A stretch of DNA of 64,000 nucleotides from Lolium rigidum (taxonomy: Eukaryota > Streptophyta > Magnoliopsida > Poales > Poaceae): contig NC_061510.1 in assembly GCF_022539505.1 (NCBI RefSeq), positions 394,240,249 through 394,304,248 on the forward strand, given 5' to 3'. The notes under the pieces are model-generated. The model made no database searches and was not told where the DNA came from. It worked only from the letters and a program-made list of their open reading frames with translations. Below, piece by piece: positions 1 to 10,297 of this stretch (positions within the stretch are counted from its first letter, which is position 1; every line of letters starts with the position of its first letter). Both the position numbers and the translations under genes were made by a program.

Positions 1-2298
1 ATCCATATTCCTTCCAGCTCAACACTTTGGCGGAGGAAGACTTTCGCGCTATTCTCCGCGTCCCCGTCACCTAAGACACGGCGGAGGAGGTTCCGGACGA
101 CGACGAGGAGGAAGAGGAACAGGCGCCCGCAAGGCGGCCCCTCGACCTACAAAGCGTCCCCGCGCCAAGGCTTCCGGCTCGAAGCCGGAGCTAGCGGCGA
201 GGCCTCCGCCAAGAAACCGAAGACGCGTAAAACCACCTCCGCTAGACTCAAGGAAAGCGGAGCGTGCACGCATAAGGATGCTTTCGACGGCCGGCCAAGG
301 CACGCGCCCCATCATCCCCGGCGCCCCGTAAGTTTCCGAGTCATGATGCGATTTTAACTTAACGAAATTATCTCTTGTCTAAACCCTTTCACTTGTTCGC
401 AGGAATCCGAAAGTCACTGCCACGCGGACCACCAACCAAGAGCCCATCACTAAATATATGAAGAAATCTCCGGCTATTGGTCCCTCTACCCCAGTTCCAC
501 CAAGCGTCACCCACCCAACTCCCCAACCGTCGCCCCCAGCGGATCCATCTCCCCCACTCGTCGCAAACACTCCACCGGAAATAATTCCGGTTAGCAGCGA
601 GAATGTGGGCGATGAAGATCCTAAGGCCAAAGGTCCAGCCCAAGAGGAGGCGGGAAAACAAGTACAAGGAGAGGTGGAAGTAACTTCTTCTGAGAAAGCT
701 GGAGAAGGTGCTGGCGACATGGTCGTTTTTCCGAAGAACTTTGGAGATCCGGCTGACATCACTTCCACCCCAAAGGCCTACGCCACTAAATTTTTCAACA
801 AGCCGACCGAGGCGGAAAAGTGGGAGCTTCAACAAGACCTCGCTTAACGCCATGCCGAACAATGCCCGGGGGAAGCTCCGATTCCAGGACGTCGGAAATC
901 CAAGACTTCAAGAAAAATGTTGGCCGCTTCTGCGACCAACTCATCTGCAAGCAAAAGGTACTCCCCAAGTAGCCCCCAAGCATGTAAGCGGAAACCGAAA
1001 AAGTAGTTAGCGCTTAGATGCTTAGAGAAAGATTACTTCCGGGAAAGTTTTTTAGAATGAACCAGTAGCCCCCAAGCATCATGGCGGAGAGGTTCCGGCA
1101 ATGATGCTTTAAGAGAAACCACTGTTACAGGCGGAATTTTTTACTCCTGCACTGTTTAACTTTTACAGGAACAGCAGGCGCTGCACTACGAGCCGCACAA
1201 GAACATTGCCTTGCAGCGCGCGTTACTCTGAGTCAGGCGGAAAATATCCGGACCCTGAAGGATGAGAAAGCAGATTTGGCTAAACAACTGGCGGACGCCC
1301 AAGGTTGGTTTCCGCCTTCTTTGTTACTAGCCAATTTCCGACTTTGAACTTACTGTTAACTTATATTGTTATAGGCGCATCCTCTTCCCTTGCTACAACC
1401 TCAACCGAACTTGAGAACCTGCGCTCCTCGTACCAAGAATTGGAGACGAAGCTAAAGGAGGCGGAACTTAAGAAGGAGCAAGCCGAAAAGCAGCTGGCGG
1501 AGAAAAACTCCGAGCATGCCAGGGAAAAGGGCGAGCTGGTGCTAAAAAACAATGCTGATAGCGAGACCATCAAGAGGCAGCAAAAAGAGATTGACGGCCT
1601 CCGGAAATTTATGCGGACGGCGGAGCAGCACTGGGACTTGCTCAATGAGAACATAATGGGTACCAGCACTAGTACCTTGCCCAGAAATTTGCTCCAACGT
1701 TTTACTTTATGCTCAAAACTGTATGCTTATATCCTCACTGTTTTATGCAGAGCCGCTTGGGTATTCTGAAGAGCGCCGGAATTTGTACCCCCGTGACGAC
1801 CTCCTTCAACTTGCAGGCGATGACTGCAAAGATCTTATCTCCGCCTCCCGCAAGATATGTTATAACTTATCCATCAAGAGGAGCCGCACTTGCGATGTCC
1901 GGAAACTTATTAGGAAGATGGATATCCTACCGGACCTGGTGACAGATCTGCAAGCATCCTCCGCCCGAGGCGCAGCTGCAATGGCTTTAACCATGTGCCT
2001 GGCACATACTCCGGATCTTGATCTTGATGAAGTGACCACGGGCGTTCCTCCGGATGCGGATGTCAACGCGCTACTGGATGCAGTGAGCGGCTACGACACC
2101 CGTATCGCACGCAGGATCCGGCACGAGGAATTCTACGACAAGGTCGTCCTCCCTGCTGACGAGCCCTTAGAAGCTGAACTTCAGAAGGAGCTTGCTGCCA
2201 AGGCGCGACCTGCGGAATCCGGAACTCAATTTACCTGGACCAGCTCCAAGGAAACTCCCCAAGAGGAACCCAAGACCCGCCGCTTCGAAAGAAAGTGA
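1..2298 (+). CDS. Antisense multi-exon gene of the gypsy element ('gypsy-type transposon' protein)
   Basis: Five exons fit GT-AG junctions with matching phase: <1-327, 403-957, 1169-1303, 1375-1659 and 1751-2298 (stop TGA at 2296-2298). The product starts with a Pro-rich low-complexity region. A conserved segment follows (FFNKPTEAEKWELQQDL), then a Glu/Lys-rich coiled coil in exon 4 (ELETKLKEAELKKEQAEKQ). It ends in a folded C-terminal region (YPRDDLLQLAGDDCKDL through DLDEVTTGVPPDADVNALL). It runs opposite to gag-pol and converges on the integrase end. Such antisense genes accompany Tat-lineage gypsy elements, and their function is not established. The frame breaks at 845-847 just after a CTCG motif, where CTG would restore the expected Leu-Leu-Asn, and again in exon 3 near 1225. 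The first exon is cut by the window edge. Confidence 0.7.
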
Positions 2299-3059
2299 AG
2301 AAGATGTGTCTTCTCCGGCCGAAGGCGCCAAGGAACAAGATCCGGAGGGCAAGACTTCTCCGGTTAAGGGGGAGTGAGAACTTTTATTCCTGCGGGAAAA
2401 ACAATGCATCATTTTGGCCCCAGCCGAGGGTTTGTAATAAAACTTTAAATTCTTAAGTAGCTAGGAACGAAACGATTATGCATGGGGCGGAAACACTTAT
2501 CCCTGCTATCCGTTTAATATTATGTGCATGTTTCGTTTTATGTCGGAAAGCAAGTGCTGATCTCGTTATTCTCCGGCTTGCCCGCTTGACCTTCCGCGAG
2601 CCGGAAAACCTTAGCCGGAGACGCTCGCCACCGGCGACGAAGCCCAATGGCAATCCGTCCATAACCGCGGAAACAAGCCCCCGTGCATAGGTGCCGGAAA
2701 TCGCTACTAGGAATCCACGAGTTCGCAACAGATAATCAACTTAATCGTAAAACTTAAGCTTACGTCCTAAAGGACGATTTTAGAAATCACAACTTTTATA
2801 CACGCCTAGGCGGAAAACATCCAGCTCGCGGTTTTAGTCGGAAAAAACATACACGATCTAAAATGAACAAGTAAAGGAGGTAAAAGACTCAAAGAGTGAA
2901 CCATAAGCTTTATTTCATTGATCATGTATAACTATTACGTAGTTTGTAACTCGGAAAAATATGCTAAGTGTAGAAAGGACGTAGCCGTGCTATATTCCAA
3001 GGGCGATCTCGTTTCATCGTAGATGTCATCCGGATCCTCACGCTTGCGTTTCCGGCGCC
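2299..3059. other. Non-coding spacer between the antisense gene and integrase
   Basis: This is the convergent interval between the stop of the antisense gene and the integrase C-terminus. An AATAAA-like run (taataaaac at 2433-2441) could serve as the antisense gene's polyadenylation signal. I see no supportable ORF here. Short open stretches on both strands lack recognisable domains. Confidence 0.5.
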
Positions 3060-4484
3060 GCTAGCGGTGTCTATCCCTCGCCTCGCGGAAATCGACAAGG
3101 TAGTACGATCCGTTATGAAGCACTTTGCTAACGACAAAGGGTCCTTCCCATGGAGATTGCAACTTATGGTCTTTCACCTGTCGAAGGCGGAGGACCAGGT
3201 CTCCGGCCATGAAGGAGCGTTTCCGAACTCGACGACTGTGATAGCGTCGGAGCTTCTTCGGTAGATGGCGGAACGCCGGTCAGCCTAGATTCCGAGCTTC
3301 TTCGATCAGGTCCACGGATAGCTGTCCGGCCTCGTCGACCGTTTCATCGTTATAGGCGGAAACTCGCGGTGAATCATGGATGATGTCGGAGGGAATCACG
3401 GCTTCGGATCCGTATACCAGGAAGAAAGGGGTAAACCCTGTTGACCAGTTAGGGGTAGTTCGCAAACTCCACAAAACAGCGTCTAGTTCGTCGGCCCAAG
3501 CTCCGGCTGCTCGTCGCAGCGGTTCTTCAAGGCGTGGCTTGATTCCTGATAATATTAGACCGTTAGCTCTTTCGACTTGACCATTGGATTGTGGGTGAGC
3601 CACGGATGCAAGGTCCAATCGAATCCCCATTGTCTCACAAAGAATCCTTCAATTCTCCCTGAGCGAAGTTTGTGCCATTATCTGTGATTATGCTGTGTGG
3701 GATGCCGAATCTCATTACGAGGCTAATGACAAATTTTAGTGCCGTAGCACCGTCGGCTTTTCTCACTGGCTTGGCCTCGATCCACTTGCTGAACTTATCA
3801 ACAGCGACCGGAGGTATTCGCAACCACCAGGAGATGATCTTTTTAACTTACCAACCATATCGAGCCCCCGCACCGCAAATGGCCAGGTGATAGGTATGGT
3901 CTTCAGCTCTTGGCCGGAGCGTTTGGTTGAGTAGCGTAGTACCGACAACCTCGGCAGGTCTTGACTATCTTATCGCCGTCTTCTTTAGCCGTGAGCCAAT
4001 AAAAGCCTAGCCGAAAAGCTTTTGCAACGAGTGATCCGGGAGCGGCATGGTGCCCGCAGTCCCCCGCGTGGATCTCTCCGAGGATTTCAATGCCATCTTG
4101 ATTTGAGACGCATTTGAGAAATACCCCTGTTGCGCTTCGTTTGTAGAGCTGTCCATCAACAATTGTGTAGGATCGTGCTCGTCTGATGATCTGACGCGCG
4201 AGGACCTCGTCCTCCGGCAACTTCTGATCGATGAGATAGTCCAGGAAAGGCTGTGTCCAAGCCGGAATGGTAGCCAACACCTCTTTAGCCGGAGACACTG
4301 CCACTTCTGGGTTTTCCGGGTTAGCGCCCTTCACAGAGGGTATCCGGAGATGCTCTAGGAAAATTCCAGGCGGAATTGGCTTTCTGCCGGATCCGAGCTT
4401 GGATAGCATATCTGGCCGCCGTATTGTCGTCTCTTCCGACGTACTTGACTTCGTATCCGAGGAAGCTCTTGGCGATCTCGTCAA
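3060..4484 (-). pseudogene. Gypsy integrase domain, frame-broken
   Basis: On the minus strand the pieces are, in order: an H2C2 zinc-binding region (HAGDCGHHAAPGSLVAKAFR ... CRGCRYYA, about 3903-4200), the rve catalytic core (VDKFSKWIEAKPV, ITDNGTNF, 3635-3823), and the core end with the C-terminal part (AHPQSNGQVERANGLI, TPFFLVYGSEAVIPSD, 3280-3630). A basic GPY/F-like tail continues to about 3060. The first catalytic Asp and the ITDNG motif are visible, and the DDE glutamate is within NGQVERAN. The open frame changes near 3630 and 3900, so the polyprotein is not intact as assembled. It would have inserted the element's cDNA into the genome. Confidence 0.85.
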
Positions 4485-5092
4485 CTTCGTCTCCGTAGGC
4501 CGCCATGACGGAATTTACGGCGTTCCAGGTTCCGGCTACTTGCCGTGCCACCAGGTCGGAATCTCCGCAACAAATGATGTGCTTGATCCCTATTTCCTTA
4601 GCGATGCGCAGTCCGTGCGAGAGAGCCTCGTATTCCGCCATGTTATTTGTAGCTTCGAAGTGGATCTCGCGAACATACCGCAGCTCTTCTCCCGTAGGGG
4701 ACTTCGTGGTGACTCCGGCTCCCGAGCCTTGATGCTGCTTGGATCCGTCGAAGTGCATGACCCATGTTTTCGGTTCCGGCTCCGGACTTGCATCCGGAGC
4801 TTCGTCCAATCTCGCAACGAAATCGGCCAAGACTTGGGATTTGACCGCAGTCCTTGGCTTGTAAGCGATGTCGAAGGCGGATAATTCGATGCCCCACTTA
4901 GCTGTTCGTCCCGTTGCGTCGCCGTTGTTGAGAATTGTTGACAGCGGAGCTTTGCTCACAACCGTTATCGGGTGCTCTTGGAAGTAGTGTCTCAGCCTTC
5001 CGGCTGCCTAGGAAAACTCCATAAGCTAGCTTCCGAAAGTGAGGGTATCTTTGCTTTGATTCGTCACAAGACCTCGCTAATGTAGTAGACAA
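4321..5092 (-). pseudogene. Gypsy RNase H domain
   Basis: The minus-strand frame has ADFVARLDEAPD, then WVMHFDGSKQHQGSGAG (first catalytic Asp), then ATNNMAEYEALSHGLRIAKE (catalytic Glu) and CCGDSDLVARQVAGTW (catalytic Asp). Together these are the type I RNase H signature of plant gypsy elements. The connection sequence from RT (LSTILNNGDATGRTAKWGIEL) precedes it. The frame leaves the integrase frame at about 4411, where one extra base at a CTGG site shifts AADMLSKLGSG into AARYAIQ. RNase H would degrade template RNA during reverse transcription. Confidence 0.85.
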
Positions 5093-6173
5093 GTCTCTCG
5101 TACGTCATATTCATGACCTTCTTCCTTTCGCTCCACCACGATGACGAGGCCGACGACCTTGTTGGTAGCCGCCGGATAAAGGAGCATTGGCTCGTCTCTG
5201 CTGGGCTGCCAAGATAGGTGGGGAGGTAAGTATTTCCTTCAACCCACGAAGAGCCGCGTCGGCTGCTTCGTCCCGGTACAAATTTGTCCGTTTTCTTCAG
5301 CAGCTTGTACAGTAGGTAGCGCCTTCTCGCCAAGACGGCTAACAAACCTCGCCGATTGCCGCGACGCAACCAGCTAGTCGTTGCACATCTTTGAGACAAG
5401 TTGGTCGTTTGATGCACAGGATTGCCTTGATCTTTTCCGGGTTCACCTCAATGCCTCCGTGAGAGACTATGAAGCCAAGGAGTTTTCCGGCCGGTACGCC
5501 AAAGACGCACTTCAGCCGGATTCAACATCATCTTGTACCTGCGGAGGTTGTCGAAGGTTTCGTGAGATCGCCGATCAAGTCGGATCCTTTCCGGGTCATG
5601 ACCGCGATGTCGTCGACGTAAGCGTGCACGTTCCGGCCTATTTGGTCCTTCAGCACCGCCGCATCGTACGTTGGTAAGTAGCACCTGCATTTTTCAAACC
5701 AAAAGGCATAGTAACATAGCAGTAAGTGCCAAACGGGGTAATGAATGAAGTCGCCTTTTGGTCGGATTCCTTCATCCGGATCTGGTGGTACCCGGAATAC
5801 GCATCAAGAAAACACAGAAGTTCCGCCCCGCCGTCGAATCAATGACTTGGTCAATGCGCGGCAGGGGAAACGGATCCTTCGGGCAATGTTTGTTCAAGCC
5901 GCAGTAATCGATGCACATTCTTAGTATTTCAGTTGTTCTTTTTGGGTACAAGGACGGGATTCGCGACCCAATCGTGTGTGGATAACTTCTATTACAAAAC
6001 CTCGCTTCTAGTAACTTTGCTAGTTCCATTCCTATGGCGCGGCGCTTCTTGTCTCCAAAGCGTCGCATAGCTTGCTTTACCGGTTTAGCCCCCGGATTTA
6101 TGTTGAGGTAGTGCTCGGCGAGTTCCCTAGGTACTCCGGACATGTCAGAAGGTTGCCATGCGAAGATATCCAT
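5064..6173 (-). pseudogene. Gypsy reverse transcriptase, frame-broken
   Basis: The minus strand carries DIFAWQPSDMSGVPRELAEH and NINPGAKPVKQAMRRFG (linker upstream of RT). Then come CIDYCGLNKHCPKDPFPLP and RIDQVIDSTAG (RT fingers, about 5840-5940). After a frameshift, the palm motif equivalent to DAYSGYHQI is recognisable around 5770-5815. Downstream to 5064 the RT is only recoverable piecewise in several frames. Several of the breaks coincide with CAG/CTG-type sites, so they may be sequence errors rather than old decay. Confidence 0.8.
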
Positions 6174-6375
6174 GTTAGCGCGGAGGAACTCGACGAGCGC
6201 GCTTTCCTATTTGGGGTCCATGTTTGCCCCGACCGAAACCTCGCTTGGAAGAGTCACCCGAATAAGGTCATGCTTCTTGGTTTCTATCGCGGGCTTGAAG
6301 GAGGTTTTCTCGCTCGGAGATTTGCTTCTTGGTGGTCTCGCATCTCGGCCGGATCCACCGCGGCCCCGTAGCCTT

Positions 6376-7089
6376 TCAGCTCTTCTCCGGATATGACAGA
6401 CTCGCGAAGGCGGCTTCGCCCAACTCGCACTCGTGAGCCTTTTTGTAGTCTCCGGCTATGGTGATCATACCATTGGGACCCGGCATCTTGAGCTTGTTGT
6501 AGATATAGCATGCTCTTGCGTGGAACTTGTGGTAGGTGGGCCCGCCGAAGATGACGTGGTAGGAGCTCTTGAAGGGCACAACTTCAAACGTGATCTTTTC
6601 TTCGCGGAAATTATGAACATCGCCGAAAGCCACGGGAAGTGTGATGCCGCCGAGGGAGTTCGCCTTCTTACCCGGAACCACGCCGTGAAACTCGGTGGTG
6701 CCGTGTTTGAGCTGTTCCTTGGTGAGGTTCATCCGCTCCGCAGTCTCCAGGTACATGATGTTCAAGCTGGCTCCGCCATCCATGAGGCACTTGGAGAAGT
6801 CATACCCGTCTATGCGGGGACTCACAACCAAGGCGTAGTATTCTTTTGGCACAGAGGCGGGATGATCCCCCCTGTCAAATGTGCACGGAACTTCCGACCA
6901 CCTGACATACTGCGGCACAGCCGGAACTGTGGCGTTCAGGAACCGGGTAGCTGACCATCTCGGATCCGCCACTCTTCTGGTCATCAGGGTTTTTGCGTTT
7001 GTGGCCGCTGTTGTTACCGTTATCACGGTTCTTCTTCTGCTGGTGCAGGGGGATAGCTGTAGCTGCGATGTCACCGCCCGCGTCGTCAT
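6376..7089 (-). CDS. Gypsy retropepsin-like aspartic protease region
   Basis: This is an open minus-strand frame. It contains YALVVSPRIDGYDFSKCLMD followed by GGASLNIMYLETAERMNL, which is the retropepsin active-site loop; plant gypsy elements have DGGS/A-type variants. HVIFGGPTYHKFHAR, the second conserved protease segment, follows near the C-terminal end. The N-terminal part is basic and low in complexity. The frame ends at about 6376, just before the RT linker. The protease would process Gag-Pol. Confidence 0.8.
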   Translation of the reverse strand: MTTRAVTSQLQLSPCTSRRRTVITVTTAATNAKTLMTRRVADPRWSATRFLNATVPAVPQYVRWSEVPCTFDRGDHPASVPKEYYALVVSPRIDGYDFSKCLMDGGASLNIMYLETAERMNLTKEQLKHGTTEFHGVVPGKKANSLGGITLPVAFGDVHNFREEKITFEVVPFKSSYHVIFGGPTYHKFHARACYIYNKLKMPGPNGMITIAGDYKKAHECELGEAAFASLSYPEKS

Positions 7090-7119
7090 CGGCGGCAGCA
7101 GTGATCACCGGCGATGGAG

Positions 7120-9700
7120 ATCATCTCATCCAGAGTCGGCTTGTTGGCGTTAGCCAAACATAAGCTTATGCCTCAGCAATCCTCCTCTCCGCAGTCCACC
7201 AATAAAGGCGTACATGGCAGTGGTGTGATCGACGTTTTCGCACTCGCTCTCGCATGCCAACCATCGTGTGAGGAAGTTTCTTGAGGTTTCTCCCTTCTTC
7301 CGGATACAAGCTTGTAAGTCGCTTGCCGTGGCAGGTCTTTTGTAGGTGCCCTCGAAGTGTTTCTCAAAAGCGGTCTTCAGTGTCGAACCAAAGAAAAGAT
7401 AGAGTTTTTCTCGAGGTCACCGAGCCGATCCGGGCTGGTCCTACAAGGTACAACCGGAGCATGCGGCAGGCGATATTAGGGGTTCCTCCGGCAAAGGTTA
7501 CCGCATTGTAGTAGTCCTCAATCCGGTATCCGGCCTTTCGGTGCCATCATAATGCTTCGATTTCCGGTAGCTTGAGGGAGCTCCTTGGCTTTGGTTCCTC
7601 TCGAATCATTCCGCCAAAGCACTTCGGACCAATGTAGTCGGCTCCGTACTCGTTAAGGCGGTCCCGTGCGTCGCGCGAGCCGTGGCGGGGAGACTTTGAG
7701 CGCGAGCGAGATCTCCGGCCATTGCCTCCGCCTCCACCTCCGCCGCCACCGCTAGGTGGTGGTGAGGGAGACCTCGCGAGGTGGGCGGTCCGACTTCTTG
7801 CTTCCGCCATCCGAATCTCCACGACCTTCCCGGTGCCGACTCCGGCTTCGTGGCTGCCTTCGCCTTGGCGCCGGCTGCCCCGGTTATTCCGGCGAGGCTC
7901 CGGTCACGGCTCCGACGAGGCTCGGGTCGCGGCTCCGACGAGGTTCCGGATCGCGGTTCCGGCGAGGTTCTCGGACCGCGGTCTTCATTCCGACTCCTTC
8001 CGGGCTCGGGCTCGGGAACATTGTTCTGGTTCCGGCGAGGTTCCGCGAACGCTCCCTCGTTTCGTTTCTTGGCAGCACGTTGTCGCGGATAACAACCGCA
8101 CCGTGCCCTATGGGCCTGGTGTTTCCGGCTGGACTACGGCGGCGAGGGGGTCGCGGTAACCGTTGGGCGGAGGAGAGGGGTTGCGGTATCTGTCTCGTCC
8201 GGAGTACATCGCATCCTTTCCCTTTCTTGGATCCGACGGAGGCGTCTCGTGATGGGACGGGGATCGGATTTGGGTGTTCCCCGGCCCTTCTTCTCGCGCT
8301 CCGAGGATCCGGTGTGTGATTCATCGTCGGGATGCCGATCGGCGCGGGCGTCCTTCTCGCGCGGTAGATACACAGCTATCCGGATTGGATTCCAACCTCG
8401 CGCGAAGTATCTCGCCTTGCTCGCTCGCCGCATTGCCGAAGCGACAAGTGTGCGGAGATGGTTGATATCAACTTCTTCGTCCTTTTTCTTCAGCAATTCC
8501 GCTGCTTTCAGCGATGTTGTCCTTTGGAGTTTCCAGCGGCCGGTGAACTCGCGGGCGTGTTGAAGGCTATCCTCGCGAGGCGGAATTGCTTCTCCGACAA
8601 TACGATCAGCCTCCGCCTCGCGCGTAGGTCATCTTTACTTCCCACTCAGCCCTCATGCTCTTGACGTGCTCGAGTGTGTTAGTAATCTCGCGGTCCCGTC
8701 TCGTCGAAGTTTTCCACCCGGGCCGCATGATCTCGCCCTTCCTATCTTTAATGCAGCTTCGGCGTCGGCGAGCCTCTTGGCCGTGGCCAGCATCTCCTTT
8801 CTCGGCGGTTTCTAGAGCCTCCAGATCCGCGGCGTGGCCCGGAGTTATAGGTGTGTTAAGAATCGCTCGCGCGGCCACCTCTTCTCGCCGACAGGATTTC
8901 CTCCGAAGGGGAATCCCTTTGGGGTCGCACCCGAGACATTGGAGATCCTTGTTGGGATGGCTCGGATTGGCTAACTTGGTCTCCAGCATCCGGTTTGTCC
9001 CAGCGCCGCTACCGTTGCGAGAACCTCGCTTCGGCCGGGCGGAGCTGACTTCAGCCGATCGCCGAGACCATACTCCTCCAACTTGCGCACGAAGTCATCG
9101 GATTCCATGGACGGGGTGTCTCCGGAAATTGGGCTCGGATTGCCCAAGATCGATTCTTCGACCGGAGCTTCGCTTTCTCCGACAGGCCGAGCCCGATCCG
9201 GATCTGCGTTGTTTTCCGGGCCTCTTCCTGCTCGGGACCAGCTCCGGCTTCTTGAGGGGCGGTTCCGGCGGTATGGGCCAAGAAGTGTACGAAGTGACAC
9301 CTTTGCTTCTCTAACACCTGGGAGACCCAGGCGGATCTGCATTGGTCTTCCACCGTTACTTCCTGCTCAGGGGCGGATTGGGTGGGCTTTGAAATTTCCA
9401 GATCTAAGGCGGAATCTTCCTTGGGAAGTTCCTGCGTCTCAGATTGGATCTTCGCGACGGCGTCCAGCTCTGTGGCGGTCGCGTCTGCGTTACTTACTAG
9501 TGGGTTTCCGTCGGAATCGACGGTTTCCCCGATGAAGATGTGTATGCCGCCAACCGGGATGATGGAGAGCTTGACGGGGTCGGTTTTAGCCGGAATCCAA
9601 CACTCATCCGGAGGGACGATCGGCAGATTTCCGGCGTAAAGGACACGCCCCACGCCGATGGTGTGGTCGTAGCTTCCCATGGCGGAACCCTCCCGGCTCC
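7120..9700 (-). pseudogene. Gypsy gag region, frame-broken
   Basis: Minus-strand fragments between the LTR and the protease form the gag. An N-terminal leader lies just inside the LTR (GSYDHTIGVGRVLYAGNLP, about 9500-9690). An acidic middle section includes DFVRKLEEYGLGDRLKSA (about 9045-9100). A basic, Arg/Ser-rich stretch with a Gly/Pro run follows at about 7690-7760. The retrotransposon-gag core reads as QACIRKKGETSRNFLTRWL near 7260-7320. At least four frame changes are needed, so this is not a functional ORF as assembled. Sequence complexity is low and biased to TTCCGG, which makes start assignment unsafe. Confidence 0.7.
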
Positions 9701-9717
9701 GGCCTCCGTACGCCGCA

Positions 9718-9736
9718 GGCCCCACGGTGGGCGCCA
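9718..9736 (-). other. Primer-binding site of the gypsy element
   Basis: The minus strand reads TGGCGCCCACCGTGGGGCC immediately inside the LTR. This TGGCGCC... start, located next to the LTR end, is the usual tRNA primer-binding site arrangement. Confidence 0.7.
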
Positions 9737-9744
9737 ACCGTCGT

Positions 9745-10297
9745 TGCCTAATCGACGGTACCTCGGAGGAGGGATCCTCACGAGGGGGAGAAGAAGTAGG
9801 GGCCATAGGGCGGAGTGCACACGGGACGGTGGTACGCGAGTTACCCAGCCTTCGAACACCCGCACGATGACAGGGCCTACCGCCGCTTGTCCGGAATTAT
9901 CCGGGCGCTTTCGCGTTGTTACAATGAGTTGTGGTTGTGCCTCTAGGGCTCCCGGGATCCGGCTTATAAAGGCGCACGAATCTAGGGTTTACATGGAGAG
10001 TCCTAGCCGGATTACGGACAGCCCTAACTACGGTACAATATCTTGCCGTGCACGTCACGGATCCGCCTTCCATACACGTCGTACCGGATCCGGGTTCCTC
10101 ATGGGCCTCCATGGATCCGGGTTACTCCTATGTCGGTACGGATCCGGCCCGCCGATCCCGAGCTGGACTTCTTCCTTCATGATCAACAAGAATCGGGCCG
10201 CCCGATGGGCCACATGCCTCATCACCGTCTGTGGGCCACCCGGGCTTGCCGGATCTAGGCACTGTCGATGGTACACCTATGAAGTATACCCACAACA
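9745..10297 (-). repeat. 5' LTR of the gypsy element
   Basis: The minus strand begins TGTTGTGGGTATACTTCATA at 10297 and runs to the primer-binding site. The inner boundary is approximate: TG at 9745-9746 is the best candidate, giving about 553 bp. The outer boundary is secure because the flanking sequence continues a different repeat. The matching 3' LTR lies left of the window. Confidence 0.7.

Larger units (their letters stand above)
1..10297 (-). mobile_element. Ty3/gypsy LTR retrotransposon (Tat-like), 3' end beyond the window
   Basis: Reading the minus strand from 10297 leftward gives LTR, primer-binding site, gag, aspartic protease, reverse transcriptase, RNase H and integrase. This is the Ty3/gypsy domain order. 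A plus-strand multi-exon gene follows the integrase, an arrangement known from the Tat lineage (RIRE2/Grande-like elements). The LTR outer end is a clean ...CACAACA at 10297. The next five bases, GTTTG (10298-10302), are the likely target duplication, whose partner lies outside the window. It is inserted into another LTR retroelement, because the sequence from 10298 on aligns with 32165 onward. The coding frames are broken in many places, and the sequence is unusually rich in CCGGAA/TTCCGG. The domain calls are firm; the family name is inferred. Confidence 0.9.

Noticed and set aside
7722..8320. Plus-strand open frames rich in Arg/Pro/Gly
   Set aside because: They are antisense shadows of the gag region with skewed TTCCGG composition.
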